NCBI GenBank assembly: GCA_040757595.1
Contig: JBFLWP010000020.1
Location: 1-59,089 of the forward strand
DNA length: 59,089 bases
Reading direction: 5' to 3'
DNA from: Nitrospirota bacterium
GTDB lineage: Bacteria > Nitrospirota > Nitrospiria > Nitrospirales > Nitrospiraceae
Part shown: positions 27,756 through 36,584 of the stretch, in pieces
How the letters are laid out: each line of letters opens with the position of its first letter
How positions within the stretch are numbered: the stretch's first letter is position 1
The notes under the pieces: model-generated
Told to the model about the DNA's origin: nothing
Seen by the model: the letters and a program-made list of their open reading frames with translations, nothing else
Database searches by the model: none
Program-made: the position numbers and the translations under genes

Positions 27756-28592
27756 ATGGTGACGGTCAGGCGATCGGTGCGGGTCTCATCCGTTTTTCTT
27801 CCTCTGTCGGGTCTGCTGGTCGGATCGCTGGTTCTGGGTTGGCTGGGCATTCCCGTCGTCAGTTCCGAGGGAATGGTCATCCGGTCTCATGTCGTCTCCG
27901 GTGAGATTCCGACGGCACCGGAGGATCCTGCCTGGGACAAGGTTCCGACCCTAACCCTTCCGCTGAGCGGCCAGGTCATCACACGGCCGGTCTGGCCGGA
28001 GCCCAGCGCACGGGCCTTGGCCGTCCGCTCCGTCCACAACGAGACCGAGATCGCCTTCCTCCTTGAGTGGCAGGACAACACCAAGAACGATCGGTTGACG
28101 CCCGGGACGTTCCGCGACGGTGTGGCCATTGGACTGCCCCTGGGCGATGCTCCGGCGTTCTTCTGCATGGGGCAGCTCGACCATTACATCAACATCTGGC
28201 ACTGGAAGGCTGACTGGCAGAGCGACATCGACCGCCGGGCTGCTCGAGCGGCGGAGCGGAAGCCGAACGGCGGCGAAGTCCGGCGATTCGAAGTGATTCC
28301 GAGGCGAGCCTCCTCAGTCGAAGACTTGATCGGTGGAGGGTTCAGCACGCTCACGAGCAAGCAATCCCAGGGCCGGGTTCAAGGCAAGGCCGTGTGGAAG
28401 GACGGGGTCTGGCACGTGGTCATCAGGAGGCCGCTCGGCAGCGCCGATCCCGAGAATGAAGCCAGGCTGGAACCAGGCCGCTTGCAAGCCATTGCCTTCG
28501 CGGTCTGGAACGGTGAGAACAAGGAGCGAAATGGGCAGAAAGCGGTGGCGCCATGGTTCCAGCTTCTGATCGATCCTCTGGCGAAGATCTGA
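27756..28592 (+). CDS. NxrC-like heme-binding gamma subunit 2
   Basis: 278 aa from ATG 27756; the frame is open upstream but overlaps the NHL gene, and the signal peptide begins here. The hydrophobic core is about residues 9-32, with cleavage near VVSSEG. It shares with NxrC-like 1 the sequence PLSGQVITRP, FFCMGQ then NIWHWKADWQ, GGFSTLTSK and AFAVWNGENKERNGQK. It is shorter because it lacks about 40 residues in the central region. It is probably a periplasmic b-heme subunit. Having two diverged copies suggests two complexes or alternative electron-transfer partners. Confidence 0.85.
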   Translation: MVTVRRSVRVSSVFLPLSGLLVGSLVLGWLGIPVVSSEGMVIRSHVVSGEIPTAPEDPAWDKVPTLTLPLSGQVITRPVWPEPSARALAVRSVHNETEIAFLLEWQDNTKNDRLTPGTFRDGVAIGLPLGDAPAFFCMGQLDHYINIWHWKADWQSDIDRRAARAAERKPNGGEVRRFEVIPRRASSVEDLIGGGFSTLTSKQSQGRVQGKAVWKDGVWHVVIRRPLGSADPENEARLEPGRLQAIAFAVWNGENKERNGQKAVAPWFQLLIDPLAKI

Positions 28593-28626
28593 AGGCGGAA
28601 CGCGATCTCCAATTGCTGTCGGGGGA

Positions 28627-29112
28627 ATGAGCAACCATCTGCTTGAGCCGGCGCGGCGAAGGAAAGAAGCCCTCCAGGCTGGTAGGGCTTTTTTCGTGTG
28701 TCTGCTGGCCGTCTGCGTCTGGGGCGTCGCTTCGCCCGGATGGCTGTCGGCTGCCGAGCCTGAACCGGCCATGACCGAAGAGGAGGCCATCCGGCTGGGG
28801 GAGCAGTTCGGCATCGTCGTCGGCGCTGTGGACGAAGAGATCCGCAAGGAACTCAAGATGCAGAAGCCGGAGGGCGTCGTCGTCTTCGAGGTGATTGGAG
28901 GGACCCCGGCCGACAACGCCGGCATCAAGGTCAGAGCGGTCATTAAGGAGATCGACAAGGTCGAGGTCAGGAACTTGATCGATTTCGGCCGAGCCTTGAA
29001 GCGGGCGCTGCCGGGGAATTTCACGGTGGGGACCTACGAGCCTGCCGACCCTGAAAATCAAGGGGTTGCGGGCATCTTGAACTTCCACTTCGTGCCGATC
29101 CAGAAGGACTGA
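28627..29112 (+). CDS. Exported PDZ-domain protein
   Basis: 161 aa. An N-terminal signal peptide runs to about residue 40 (FFVCLLAVCVWGVASPGWLSA). One PDZ domain follows, with GVVVFEVIGGTPADNAGIK and IKEIDKVEVRNLIDFGRAL, the usual carboxylate-binding loop and helix. No protease domain is present. It probably binds C-termini of periplasmic partners. The Shine-Dalgarno GGGGGA is almost adjacent to the ATG, so initiation may be weak. It sits 34 bp after NxrC-like 2 and 32 bp before a penta-heme cytochrome. Confidence 0.82.
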   Translation: MSNHLLEPARRRKEALQAGRAFFVCLLAVCVWGVASPGWLSAAEPEPAMTEEEAIRLGEQFGIVVGAVDEEIRKELKMQKPEGVVVFEVIGGTPADNAGIKVRAVIKEIDKVEVRNLIDFGRALKRALPGNFTVGTYEPADPENQGVAGILNFHFVPIQKD

Positions 29113-29144
29113 CGGTTCGACGGGCGCGTGGCGGAGAACGTGGC

Positions 29145-30440
29145 ATGGGCAGGGTGAAGCGACTCGCTGTCTGGATCATGGTGGGACTTGCCGTGGCTGT
29201 GCTTGCGGTCTCCTACGAGCGTGCGGCCGCCCAGAAGGCCGATGGGAAGGATTCGAACGAGTGGGTCGCGGAAATCGAGAACGTGTTCATCCGGTCTGAA
29301 GACTGCAAGCAATGTCATGACCGCCACTATGAAGAGTGGAAGGGGATGCGGGAGCAGACGCCCGATCTCAAGACGTTCGGCCGCGTCGATGCCGCCTTGC
29401 TGCACGGCACCTCGCTGGAGTCGCCGGTCTTCAAAACGGTCCTCGGACTCTGGCTTCAGACCAACCCGACCCCGGAGCAGCGGACGAAGTGCCTGTCGTG
29501 CCACATCCCGGCCGTGTCCGTCTTTCCGCAGCACACGGACAAGATTACCAGGCAGGTCCTGTCCGGAAAGGTGGAGGTGGAGGGCATCGGCTGCGCCTCC
29601 TGCCACCTGATCAACGGGGTCGCCGACAAGCCGGACTCCCCGCCAACCTACAAGCTCAAGGCCGGCAAGGTCATCTACGGTCCTTACGCCGAGCCGGAAG
29701 AGAACCTGGTGCACCCATCCAGCCAGTCCGATCTCTACCGGGGGGCGAACTATTGCGCGGCCTGCCACTTCGACAAGGTGAAGGACGTAACCCGCCGGGA
29801 CCTGCCAGGAGAGATCCTGCAAGGAACCATCTGTCAGGATTGCCACATGGAGCCGTCCACGGGCAGCTCGACCTCCAAGCGCGGAGCCATGACGCGCTCG
29901 ATCGGGCGCCACTGGTTCCGCGGTGTGGTCATCCCCGGCATCATGCTGAAGAACCGGAACCTGCAGGCCGAGTGGATGCCGCGGGTTGACATCGAGGCCG
30001 GCAAGCCGGCCGGCTCGGTGGAGGGCACCGTCTTCATCCGCACGGGGAGTCTGCCGCACAGCTTCCCGGACGGCGATCCCGTCTTGAAGCAGTTTTACGT
30101 CACCGTCACGGCGAAGGATGCGCGCGGGGAGGTGTTGGGCAGCGAAGTCAAGCAGTTCGGACTGCCGTTTGACCAAATTCTCCGTGGGCCCATTCCGGAA
30201 CCTTTGGTGAGGGGGGGGACCACCCGACGGGTGCCGTTCTCGCTCTCGGTGCCGCAAGGGGCGACGCCGGCGACCATCGAGGCGCTCCTGACCTATACGC
30301 TGATCCCCTCGCCAAGCCCGGAGCTGAAGAAACGCTATCTGGCCTCGCTCCCCGGAGACAAGGACCGGGAGGCGGCGGAGAAGCTCATCCAGGAATATGC
30401 GCAGCCCAGGGTGCTGACGTTCCGCACCAAGTCGCTCTAG
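29145..30440 (+). CDS. Penta-heme cytochrome c (cytochrome c554-like family), copy 1
   Basis: 431 aa with a signal peptide (hydrophobic residues 7-24). Five CxxCH motifs begin at residues 54, 116, 150, 204 and 230: CKQCH, CLSCH, CASCH, CAACH and CQDCH. The first heme is followed by YEEW, typical of the cytochrome c-552/c-554 domain. A C-terminal beta-rich domain follows, with GSLPHSFPDGDP. No typical catalytic heme (CxxCK) is present, so it is probably an electron carrier in the periplasm. It is followed at 30504 by a paralogue with the same heme order, and a third copy lies at 47658. Confidence 0.87.
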   Translation: MGRVKRLAVWIMVGLAVAVLAVSYERAAAQKADGKDSNEWVAEIENVFIRSEDCKQCHDRHYEEWKGMREQTPDLKTFGRVDAALLHGTSLESPVFKTVLGLWLQTNPTPEQRTKCLSCHIPAVSVFPQHTDKITRQVLSGKVEVEGIGCASCHLINGVADKPDSPPTYKLKAGKVIYGPYAEPEENLVHPSSQSDLYRGANYCAACHFDKVKDVTRRDLPGEILQGTICQDCHMEPSTGSSTSKRGAMTRSIGRHWFRGVVIPGIMLKNRNLQAEWMPRVDIEAGKPAGSVEGTVFIRTGSLPHSFPDGDPVLKQFYVTVTAKDARGEVLGSEVKQFGLPFDQILRGPIPEPLVRGGTTRRVPFSLSVPQGATPATIEALLTYTLIPSPSPELKKRYLASLPGDKDREAAEKLIQEYAQPRVLTFRTKSL

Positions 30441-30503
30441 CTCAGAGCGTCGCTTGCTAGGCGGCCGGCCGCGCGCCGCAGATTCGAAGAGGACGGCTGA
30501 ACC

Positions 30504-31736
30504 GTGACGGGAAGACAGAGGTTGATGAGGGGTATCGTCGTGTCGGCCGCCGTCGCGGCCGCGGTGGCCTGGGGTATCGCCCAGTCGGGATGGGCCCAGG
30601 ACTCGGCCAAATCGAAAGGGACGCTGGAAAAAGTCTTTCCCAGCTCGAACAAGTGCAAGCGGTGTCACGAACGGGTCTTTGAAGAGTGGGAAACCTCGCC
30701 GCTCTCCCGATCCATCCATTCGCCGGCGTTCCGAGCCTCCCTCGACGAGTATCTTGCCTTTGCCGGATCCAAGGACAAGGCGCTTTGCTTCCGATGCCAT
30801 GCCCCGCACGTCAACGAGTTCATGGATCAGGTCCAGACCTTCGTCACCCAAGTCCAGTCCGGGGATCCGGCAATCGACGGGGTCGGCTGCGCCCAGTGTC
30901 ACCTCATCAAGCAGGTCGACAAAACCGCCCGCCCGCCGGTTCCCAGGTACGAGCCGGGCAAGACCCTGTACGGGCCGTACAAGGATTTCGTCCAAAACCT
31001 CGCGCACCAGTCCCAGGAACTGGACCTGTTCCGGAAGTCTGATCTCTGTCTGAACTGCCACCTCTCGGTGCCGACTGCGGCGAATCTGAACAAGGCGAAC
31101 GATCTGCTCGGCGGGTGGGAGACTAGCAAGGCGATTAAGGCTGGGAAAGAATGTCAGACTTGCCACATGCCCGAACAGGTCGGAGAGTCCGCAAACGGAG
31201 AGAGCAAGCGCAAGGTCGCCAACCATACGTTCCCGGGACGGGTCGGCAAGCTCCGGCAGGAAGCGGCCAAGCTGAATGTGGCGACTTCGGTCAAGGGAGA
31301 CCAGACCACGGTCACGGTGACGGTTCAGAGCTTGGTGCCCCACAACCTGCCGACGACGCATCCCGGCTGGGCTCGGGTAGTCCTGGATCTCGCCATCAAG
31401 GGCAAGAACCTGAGGACCGTCTTCGCCGAGCAGCGTGTCTACGGGCGGGTCTATGCCGATGCAAAGGGACAAGAGACGGTCTTCGATTTCAAGGCGGCAA
31501 AGGTCGTCAAGGACACCGTCCTGAAGCCGGAGGAAATCCGCGAGGAGACGTTCACGTTTCCCACCCCCAAGGATACTCGGTCCTTCGACGTCGACGCGTC
31601 CCTCAGCTATGCTCCGGTGACGGGTCCGCAGCCTTTCTTGCAGAGGATCGAAGCGGAGTCGACGAGGGGTGCACAGGATCCGGTCTTTCAGCCCATCCCG
31701 ATCGTCAGGCAGACGGTCAATGTCCCGTTGAAGTAG
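30504..31736 (+). CDS. Penta-heme cytochrome c, copy 2
   Basis: 410 aa from GTG 30504; ATG 30525 is an equally possible start that keeps the signal peptide (GIVVSAAVAAAVAWGIAQSG). Heme motifs start at residues 51, 95, 129, 182 and 217: CKRCH, CFRCH, CAQCH, CLNCH and CQTCH. FEEWETSPLSRSIH follows the first, as in copies 1 and 3. The C-terminal domain has SLVPHNLPTTHPG, a variant of the H-x-x-P-T-G-x-P loop. It is probably a periplasmic electron carrier and is likely co-transcribed with copy 1 (63 bp gap). Confidence 0.87.
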   Translation: MTGRQRLMRGIVVSAAVAAAVAWGIAQSGWAQDSAKSKGTLEKVFPSSNKCKRCHERVFEEWETSPLSRSIHSPAFRASLDEYLAFAGSKDKALCFRCHAPHVNEFMDQVQTFVTQVQSGDPAIDGVGCAQCHLIKQVDKTARPPVPRYEPGKTLYGPYKDFVQNLAHQSQELDLFRKSDLCLNCHLSVPTAANLNKANDLLGGWETSKAIKAGKECQTCHMPEQVGESANGESKRKVANHTFPGRVGKLRQEAAKLNVATSVKGDQTTVTVTVQSLVPHNLPTTHPGWARVVLDLAIKGKNLRTVFAEQRVYGRVYADAKGQETVFDFKAAKVVKDTVLKPEEIREETFTFPTPKDTRSFDVDASLSYAPVTGPQPFLQRIEAESTRGAQDPVFQPIPIVRQTVNVPLK

Positions 31737-31763
31737 AAGAGACGCGCTGCGCCTCTCGCTCCG

Positions 31764-32018
31764 CTACTCCGCCACGATCGTGGAGCCGGGGGATTTCATC
31801 TTGAAAATTTGGATGGCTGAATAGATGTTTTTGGCAGGCTGGTTCAAGACGAGGGTGGAGTTGGTGATGTGGGTGTCAATCAGCTCGAATGGGCCGCCGC
31901 TATAGTAGAAGCGGCAACGATCCATCGTGCAATTCTTGTAGACGTGGTTGTCCAGGGTGAGATCCTCCTCCTTGAGCGTCTTCCCTTCGACCAGAATGTA
32001 TTCCGGTCCCAGACCCAT
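31764..32018 (-). CDS. Small protein of unknown function
   Basis: 84 aa from ATG 32018, chosen because GGGGAGGAG lies six bases upstream. An earlier in-frame start would add 17 residues. Its sequence has a run of alternating hydrophobic and polar residues (NHVYKNCTMDRCRFYY, HITNSTLVL) resembling a short right-handed beta-helix such as a pentapeptide-like protein, with two cysteines. No signal peptide. It is convergent with the penta-heme cytochrome gene (27 bp) and divergent from hppA. Function unknown. Confidence 0.65.
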   Translation of the reverse strand: MGLGPEYILVEGKTLKEEDLTLDNHVYKNCTMDRCRFYYSGGPFELIDTHITNSTLVLNQPAKNIYSAIQIFKMKSPGSTIVAE

Positions 32019-32125
32019 CCCGCTCCTCCCCGGACGCTCACTATAGCAAAATCTTTCTGGCCTCGGCAAACCGGCTGACCGGTTCGGAGGATCAAGAGCC
32101 CCAAGCGATGCCCTGGGGTTTTATC

Positions 32126-32155
32126 TTGATTCACTGCCGGTCGTCTCGATACAAT
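32126..32155 (+). promoter_or_regulatory. Candidate sigma-70-type promoter for hppA
   Basis: TTGATT (32126-32131), an 18-bp spacer and TACAAT (32150-32155), with the hppA start about 120 bases downstream behind GGAAGGAGAGG. The rest of the leader shows no clear structure. Confidence 0.58.
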
Positions 32156-32281
32156 GACCGCGTTTTTTTGCCTCCTCCTGGCGCCGGAGACGGTACTGCC
32201 CGGGTGGGGACATTGGGGCTCTGCAGCGCGTCCCCGGCGCCAGGGCACGCTTGACCAAGCTAGCAACGGAAGGAGAGGTCA

Positions 32282-34336
32282 GTGGACGCAGTCATCGTGT
32301 TTGCGATTGCCGCCGCCGCGGCCGGGATCGGCTATGGGCTGTACCTGGCTCTGTGGGTGTTCAAATTGGATGCGGGCAACAAGGACATGCAGCAGATCGC
32401 CCAGGCGATCCAGGAGGGGGCCGCGGCGTATCTGAACCGGCAGTACCGCGCGGTCGGTGCCGTGGCGGCCGGGCTGTTCGTGCTCCTCTGGGTCGCCGGT
32501 CTGTGGTCTGAAAAGTTCGGGCTGGTTACGGCGATCGGGTTCCTCGTCGGGGCCGCAGCCTCGGCCACGGCCGGCTATGTCGGCATGAACATCGCGGTCC
32601 GGGCCAACGTGCGGACCGCCCAGGCCGCCCACCGGGGACTCAACTCGGCGCTCACCGTGGCGTTCCGGGGAGGAGCGGTCACCGGGCTTCTCCTGATCGG
32701 GCTCGGGCTGCTGGCGGTCACCGGCTTCTATGCAATCGCCTCCGCCCTGGCCGGGCAGGAAAAAGCGGTCCACGCGCTGCTGAGCCTGGGATTCGGGGGC
32801 AGCTTGATCTCGGTCTTCGCCCGGGTCGGCGGCGGTATCTACACGAAGGCCGCCGACGTAGGGGCCGATCTGGTGGGGAAGGTGGAGGCGGGCATCCCCG
32901 AAGACGATCCCCGGAATCCGGCGGTGATCGCCGACAACGTGGGCGACAACGTGGGCGACTGTGCGGGTATGGCCGCTGACCTGTTCGAGACCTACGCGGT
33001 GACTACGGTGGCGGCCATGGTCCTGGCCTTCACCATGTTCAAGGGGCAAGCGGAGCCGATCCTCTACCCGCTGGCGCTCGGGGCCATGACGATCCTGGCC
33101 ACGATCGTCGGGATCTTCTTCGTCCGGGTCGGTTCGGACGGCGGGATCATGACGGCGCTCTACAAGGGGCTGTTCGTGGCGGGCGGGATCGCGGCCGTGG
33201 CCTTCTACCCGATCACGGTCAAGATGATGGAGGGGGTCGGCGGCGTCAGCGGGAGCAGCTATTACGTCGCGGCGCTGCTCGGGCTCGTGGTGACGCTGGC
33301 GATGGTTTTCATCACCGATTATTACACCTCGAAAAGCTACTCGCCGGTCCGGGAGATCGCCAGGGCCAGCGAGACCGGCCACGCGACGAACATCATCGCC
33401 GGGTTGGCCGTGGGCATGCAGGCGACCGCTTGGCCGGTGGTCGTGATCGCTGGCGCGATCCTGGCCAGCTTCTGGGTCTGCGGCGGAGGGGACAAGGGCG
33501 GGCTGTACGGCGTGGCTGTGGCGGCGGTCTCCATGCTGTCGATGGCCGGGATCGTGGTGGCGATCGACGCCTTCGGGCCCATTACCGACAATGCCGGCGG
33601 CATCGCGGAAATGGCCCACCTGGGCAAGGACGTGCGCAACATCACCGATCCGCTTGATGCGGTCGGGAACACGACCAAGGCTGTGACCAAGGGCTATGCG
33701 ATCGGCTCGGCCGGCCTGGCGGCCGTGGTCCTGTTCGCGGAATATGCGCGAGCAGTCGAGGAGCAGGGCAAAGCCACGGCCATGGGCTTCGACCTATCCA
33801 ACCCGGACGTGCTGGTGGGGCTGTTCCTGGGAGGCATGCTGCCGTTCCTGTTCGGAGCCCTGTGCATGAAGGCGGTCGGCCAGGCCGGCGGCCTGATTGT
33901 GGAGGAGGTGCGCCGGCAGTTCCGCACCATCAAGGGCATTATGGAGGGGACAGGCAAGCCGGAGTATGGAACCTGCGTGGACATCGTGACCAAGGCGGCG
34001 ATACGCAAAATGATGATCCCGGGGCTCATTCCGGTCGTCTCGCCGATCCTGGTCGGCGTCATTCTCGGCCCCCAGGCCCTCGGCGGCGTGCTCGTGGGAA
34101 GCATCGTCACCGGCTTGTTCGTCGCGATCTCGATGACGAGCGGCGGGGGTGCCTGGGACAATGCCAAAAAATTCATCGAGGAGCAGGGCAAGAAGGGGAG
34201 CGAGACGCACAAGGCCGCCGTGACCGGCGATACGGTCGGCGATCCCTACAAGGACACGGCGGGACCGGCGATCAATCCGATGATCAAGGTCATCAACATC
34301 GTGGCCCTGCTGATCGTGTCCCTCATCGTCCGTTAG
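32282..34336 (+). CDS. hppA: Membrane-bound proton-pumping pyrophosphatase, K+-independent type
   Basis: 684 aa with about 16 membrane helices. The pyrophosphate/Mg site [20 protein letters not shown] and the motif [13 protein letters not shown] are intact. In [15 protein letters not shown] residue K466, with T469, is the signature of K+-independent enzymes; K+-dependent relatives have Ala there. It hydrolyses pyrophosphate in the cytoplasm and pumps protons outward, saving energy from biosynthetic PPi, which is useful for an energy-limited chemolithotroph. GTG start after a strong Shine-Dalgarno. Confidence 0.95.
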   Translation: MDAVIVFAIAAAAAGIGYGLYLALWVFKLDAGNKDMQQIAQAIQEGAAAYLNRQYRAVGAVAAGLFVLLWVAGLWSEKFGLVTAIGFLVGAAASATAGYVGMNIAVRANVRTAQAAHRGLNSALTVAFRGGAVTGLLLIGLGLLAVTGFYAIASALAGQEKAVHALLSLGFGGSLISVFARVGGGIYTKAADVGADLVGKVEAGIPEDDPRNPAVIADNVGDNVGDCAGMAADLFETYAVTTVAAMVLAFTMFKGQAEPILYPLALGAMTILATIVGIFFVRVGSDGGIMTALYKGLFVAGGIAAVAFYPITVKMMEGVGGVSGSSYYVAALLGLVVTLAMVFITDYYTSKSYSPVREIARASETGHATNIIAGLAVGMQATAWPVVVIAGAILASFWVCGGGDKGGLYGVAVAAVSMLSMAGIVVAIDAFGPITDNAGGIAEMAHLGKDVRNITDPLDAVGNTTKAVTKGYAIGSAGLAAVVLFAEYARAVEEQGKATAMGFDLSNPDVLVGLFLGGMLPFLFGALCMKAVGQAGGLIVEEVRRQFRTIKGIMEGTGKPEYGTCVDIVTKAAIRKMMIPGLIPVVSPILVGVILGPQALGGVLVGSIVTGLFVAISMTSGGGAWDNAKKFIEEQGKKGSETHKAAVTGDTVGDPYKDTAGPAINPMIKVINIVALLIVSLIVR

Positions 34337-34360
34337 TGCGCGAATGATTCCAGGGTCTGC

Positions 34361-34389
34361 TTGACGAGGTCCAGGGCATGGGGTATGCT
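34361..34389 (+). promoter_or_regulatory. Candidate sigma-70-type promoter for pup
   Basis: TTGACG (34361-34366), a 17-bp spacer and TATGCT (34384-34389), in the 109-bp gap between hppA and pup. It supports independent transcription of pup. Confidence 0.6.
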
Positions 34390-34445
34390 CACGACATGGG
34401 ATAGGCCCAGTTCAACACATGCCGCCGGCGTTTGGAGGTGCTCCG

Positions 34446-34643
34446 ATGGAACGACAAGAACGGAGACCGGAGTCCAGAAAAGAGCCGCAGGCCAGGGAAG
34501 AGGCGAAGCCGAACCCCAAGGTCGTCGAAGCGGGGAAGAAGCTCAAGGAGGATATCGACAAGCTCGTTGACGAAATCGACGACGTCCTGGAAAAGAATGC
34601 CGAGGAGTTCGTCAAGAACTACGTTCAGAAAGGCGGAGAATAG
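34446..34643 (+). CDS. pup: Prokaryotic ubiquitin-like protein Pup
   Basis: 65 aa from ATG 34446, preceded by GGAGGT six bases away; an in-frame ATG at 34419 is rejected. The C-terminal half, with DEIDDVLEKNAEEFVKNYV then QKGGE, is close to the mycobacterial Pup sequence. The N-terminal half is charged and disordered, also typical. Pup is ligated by PafA through its C-terminal Glu to lysines of target proteins and read by the Mpa/ARC ATPase and 20S proteasome. Here the protein ends in Glu and not Gln, so Dop deamidation would not be needed. No dop, pafA, mpa or prcBA gene is adjacent; it is a single gene with its own promoter and terminator. Confidence 0.92.
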   Translation: MERQERRPESRKEPQAREEAKPNPKVVEAGKKLKEDIDKLVDEIDDVLEKNAEEFVKNYVQKGGE

Positions 34644-34693
34644 AGTCGGTCATCATTTGTCATCGCATCATTCGGCGTCATCGCACCGCTGAG

Positions 34694-34720
34694 AAGGGGC
34701 CCGCTCGGGCCCCTTGCTTA
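34694..34720 (+). terminator. Intrinsic terminator after pup
   Basis: AAGGGGCCC (34694-34702) and GGGCCCCTT (34707-34715) form a perfect 9-bp stem with a GCTC loop, followed by a short T-rich stretch (GCTTA). It ends the pup transcript. Confidence 0.8.
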
Positions 34721-34786
34721 TCCCGCCCCGTCCCGGGTCCCACACCTGTCCGTATCCTGGTCCTGCTCAGTCCTTACCCGCCAGGT

Positions 34787-34815
34787 TTGACAACCGCGCG
34801 TATAGGGGCTAAGAT
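34787..34815 (+). promoter_or_regulatory. Strong sigma-70-type promoter for recJ
   Basis: Consensus TTGACA (34787-34792), a 17-bp spacer and TAAGAT (34810-34815), about 60 bases before the recJ ATG. It probably drives recJ and the RelA/SpoT gene. Confidence 0.7.
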
Positions 34816-34876
34816 TTTTTTTTAGTTCTCAGTCGGTTGCGAGTGCTTGCCAAGGGCTGGGCGTAAAGGGGGCCTG

Positions 34877-36580
34877 ATGGTGCGCAAACAATGGATCTTC
34901 ACGGCGGTCAATCAGGAGCATCGGGTCCAGTTGGCCCAGGCCTTGGTGATCTCACCGATCACCGCCTCGGTGTTGCTCGCGCGTGGGGTGGCGACCGCCG
35001 ACGAAGCGCGGTATTGGTTGATGCCCCAACAAGCGGCCTCCCGTGACCCGTTTCTGCTCCCCGATATGGAACTGGTCGTGGATCGTCTCCATCGGGCCGT
35101 TCAGGCAGGGGAACGGATCTGCTTCTACGGCGACTACGACGTGGACGGGATCTCCGCCACGAGCCTCTACCTGTGCTTCTTCAGGAGCCTCGGCTGCCGG
35201 GTTGGATCGTATATTCCCCATCGGATCAAGGAAGGGTACGGACTCAACGAGCAGGCCATCCGCCGGATCCGGGCGGAGGGGGCCACGTTGCTCGTGACTT
35301 CCGATTGCGGGACCACGGCCCACCGGGAGGTCCAGGCGGCCAGCAGGTTGGGGCTGGATCTGATCGTGACCGATCATCACCAGCCAGACGAAAGCCTGCC
35401 GCCGGCCCTGGCGGTCCTCAATCCGCACCGGGCCGATTCCGGGTACCCCTTTCGCGGGCTGTGTTCGTGCGGATTGGCGTACAAGGTGATCTTGGCGTAC
35501 CAGCGGAAATACGGTCAGGACGGATTGGATCCGGAGTCGCTGCTGGATTTGGTCGCGCTTGCCACGATTGCGGACATGATGCCGCTGCAAGATGAGAACC
35601 GGCTTTTCGTCCGGAAGGGGCTGGGGCTGATATCGCGCGGCTCGCGCTGCGGGGTCCGGGCGCTCAAACTCGCAGCCGGGGTCGAGCGGGAGTGCACGTC
35701 CGGCATCGTCGCGTTTCGGCTGGCGCCCCGCATCAACGCAGCCGGCCGGCTGGCGCACGGGGAGGCCGGGGTCCAACTCCTCACGACGGAGTCGGAGTCG
35801 GAAGCCAGGGGGCTCGCCCAGGAGCTCGAGCGTCTCAACCGGGAACGGCAAAAGATCGAAGAAGAGACAACGGCGGAGGCGCTAGCGATGGTCGCGGGAC
35901 AGGAGCCGCCCGCTGCCCTGGTCGTCTGGGCGCGGCACTGGCACCTGGGGGTCGTGGGAATCGTCGCCGCACGCCTGGTCGAGAGATACCACAGGCCGGC
36001 CGTGGTCGTAGCCATCAACGAGCAGGGGGTCGGCAAGGGGTCCGCGCGGAGCGTGCCGGGATTCGATCTCTATCGGGGCCTCTCCGCCTGCCGCGACCTG
36101 TTGGATGGGTTCGGGGGGCATCCGAGCGCCGCGGGGTTGACGGTCAAGGAAGCGCGCCTGCCTGGGCTCAGAGAGCGGTTCGCACAGGTCGCATCAGACT
36201 GGGGCGGCGGGCAGCTCCCGCTCCCGCTGCTCTATGTGGATGCGGAGGTGAATCTGCATGAACTGCAGCCGCAGCTCGTCCGGGAGCTGAGCCTGTTGCA
36301 TCCGTTCGGGGTCGGGAATCCCGAGCCGACGCTCGCCGTGCGGAATCTCGCGGTCCTGGCCGCCAGGGTCGTGGGAGAGCGGCATCTCAAAATGACGGTC
36401 CGGCACGAGGGCTCTCCGCCGTTCGACAGCATCGGTTTTCGGATGGGATCCCTGGACGGCCTCGGGATCTCTCCCGACCGAGCGATCGATCTGGCCTTCG
36501 TACCCGAGATCAACCATTGGAACGGCTTGGACCGGATCCAACTACGCATACGAGACGTGAGGGCGAGCCAAGGCCTTTAA
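34877..36580 (+). CDS. recJ: Single-stranded-DNA-specific exonuclease RecJ
   Basis: 567 aa from ATG 34877 after AAAGGGGG; a TTG ten codons upstream is less likely. DHH-family motifs are FYGDYDVDGISATS, SDCGTTAHREV, VTDHHQPDE and ATIADMMPL, which hold the metal-binding Asp/His residues. The DHHA1 motif GGHPSAAGLTV lies near residue 415. A C-terminal OB-type domain follows. RecJ degrades 5' single-stranded DNA in recombination and mismatch repair. The next gene begins four bases after its stop. Confidence 0.95.
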   Translation: MVRKQWIFTAVNQEHRVQLAQALVISPITASVLLARGVATADEARYWLMPQQAASRDPFLLPDMELVVDRLHRAVQAGERICFYGDYDVDGISATSLYLCFFRSLGCRVGSYIPHRIKEGYGLNEQAIRRIRAEGATLLVTSDCGTTAHREVQAASRLGLDLIVTDHHQPDESLPPALAVLNPHRADSGYPFRGLCSCGLAYKVILAYQRKYGQDGLDPESLLDLVALATIADMMPLQDENRLFVRKGLGLISRGSRCGVRALKLAAGVERECTSGIVAFRLAPRINAAGRLAHGEAGVQLLTTESESEARGLAQELERLNRERQKIEEETTAEALAMVAGQEPPAALVVWARHWHLGVVGIVAARLVERYHRPAVVVAINEQGVGKGSARSVPGFDLYRGLSACRDLLDGFGGHPSAAGLTVKEARLPGLRERFAQVASDWGGGQLPLPLLYVDAEVNLHELQPQLVRELSLLHPFGVGNPEPTLAVRNLAVLAARVVGERHLKMTVRHEGSPPFDSIGFRMGSLDGLGISPDRAIDLAFVPEINHWNGLDRIQLRIRDVRASQGL

Positions 36581-36584
36581 TGCA

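Noticed and set aside
34419-34445. Longer Pup start at ATG 34419
   Set aside because: No ribosome binding site; ATG 34446 has a perfect GGAGGT at six bases and gives the usual Pup length.
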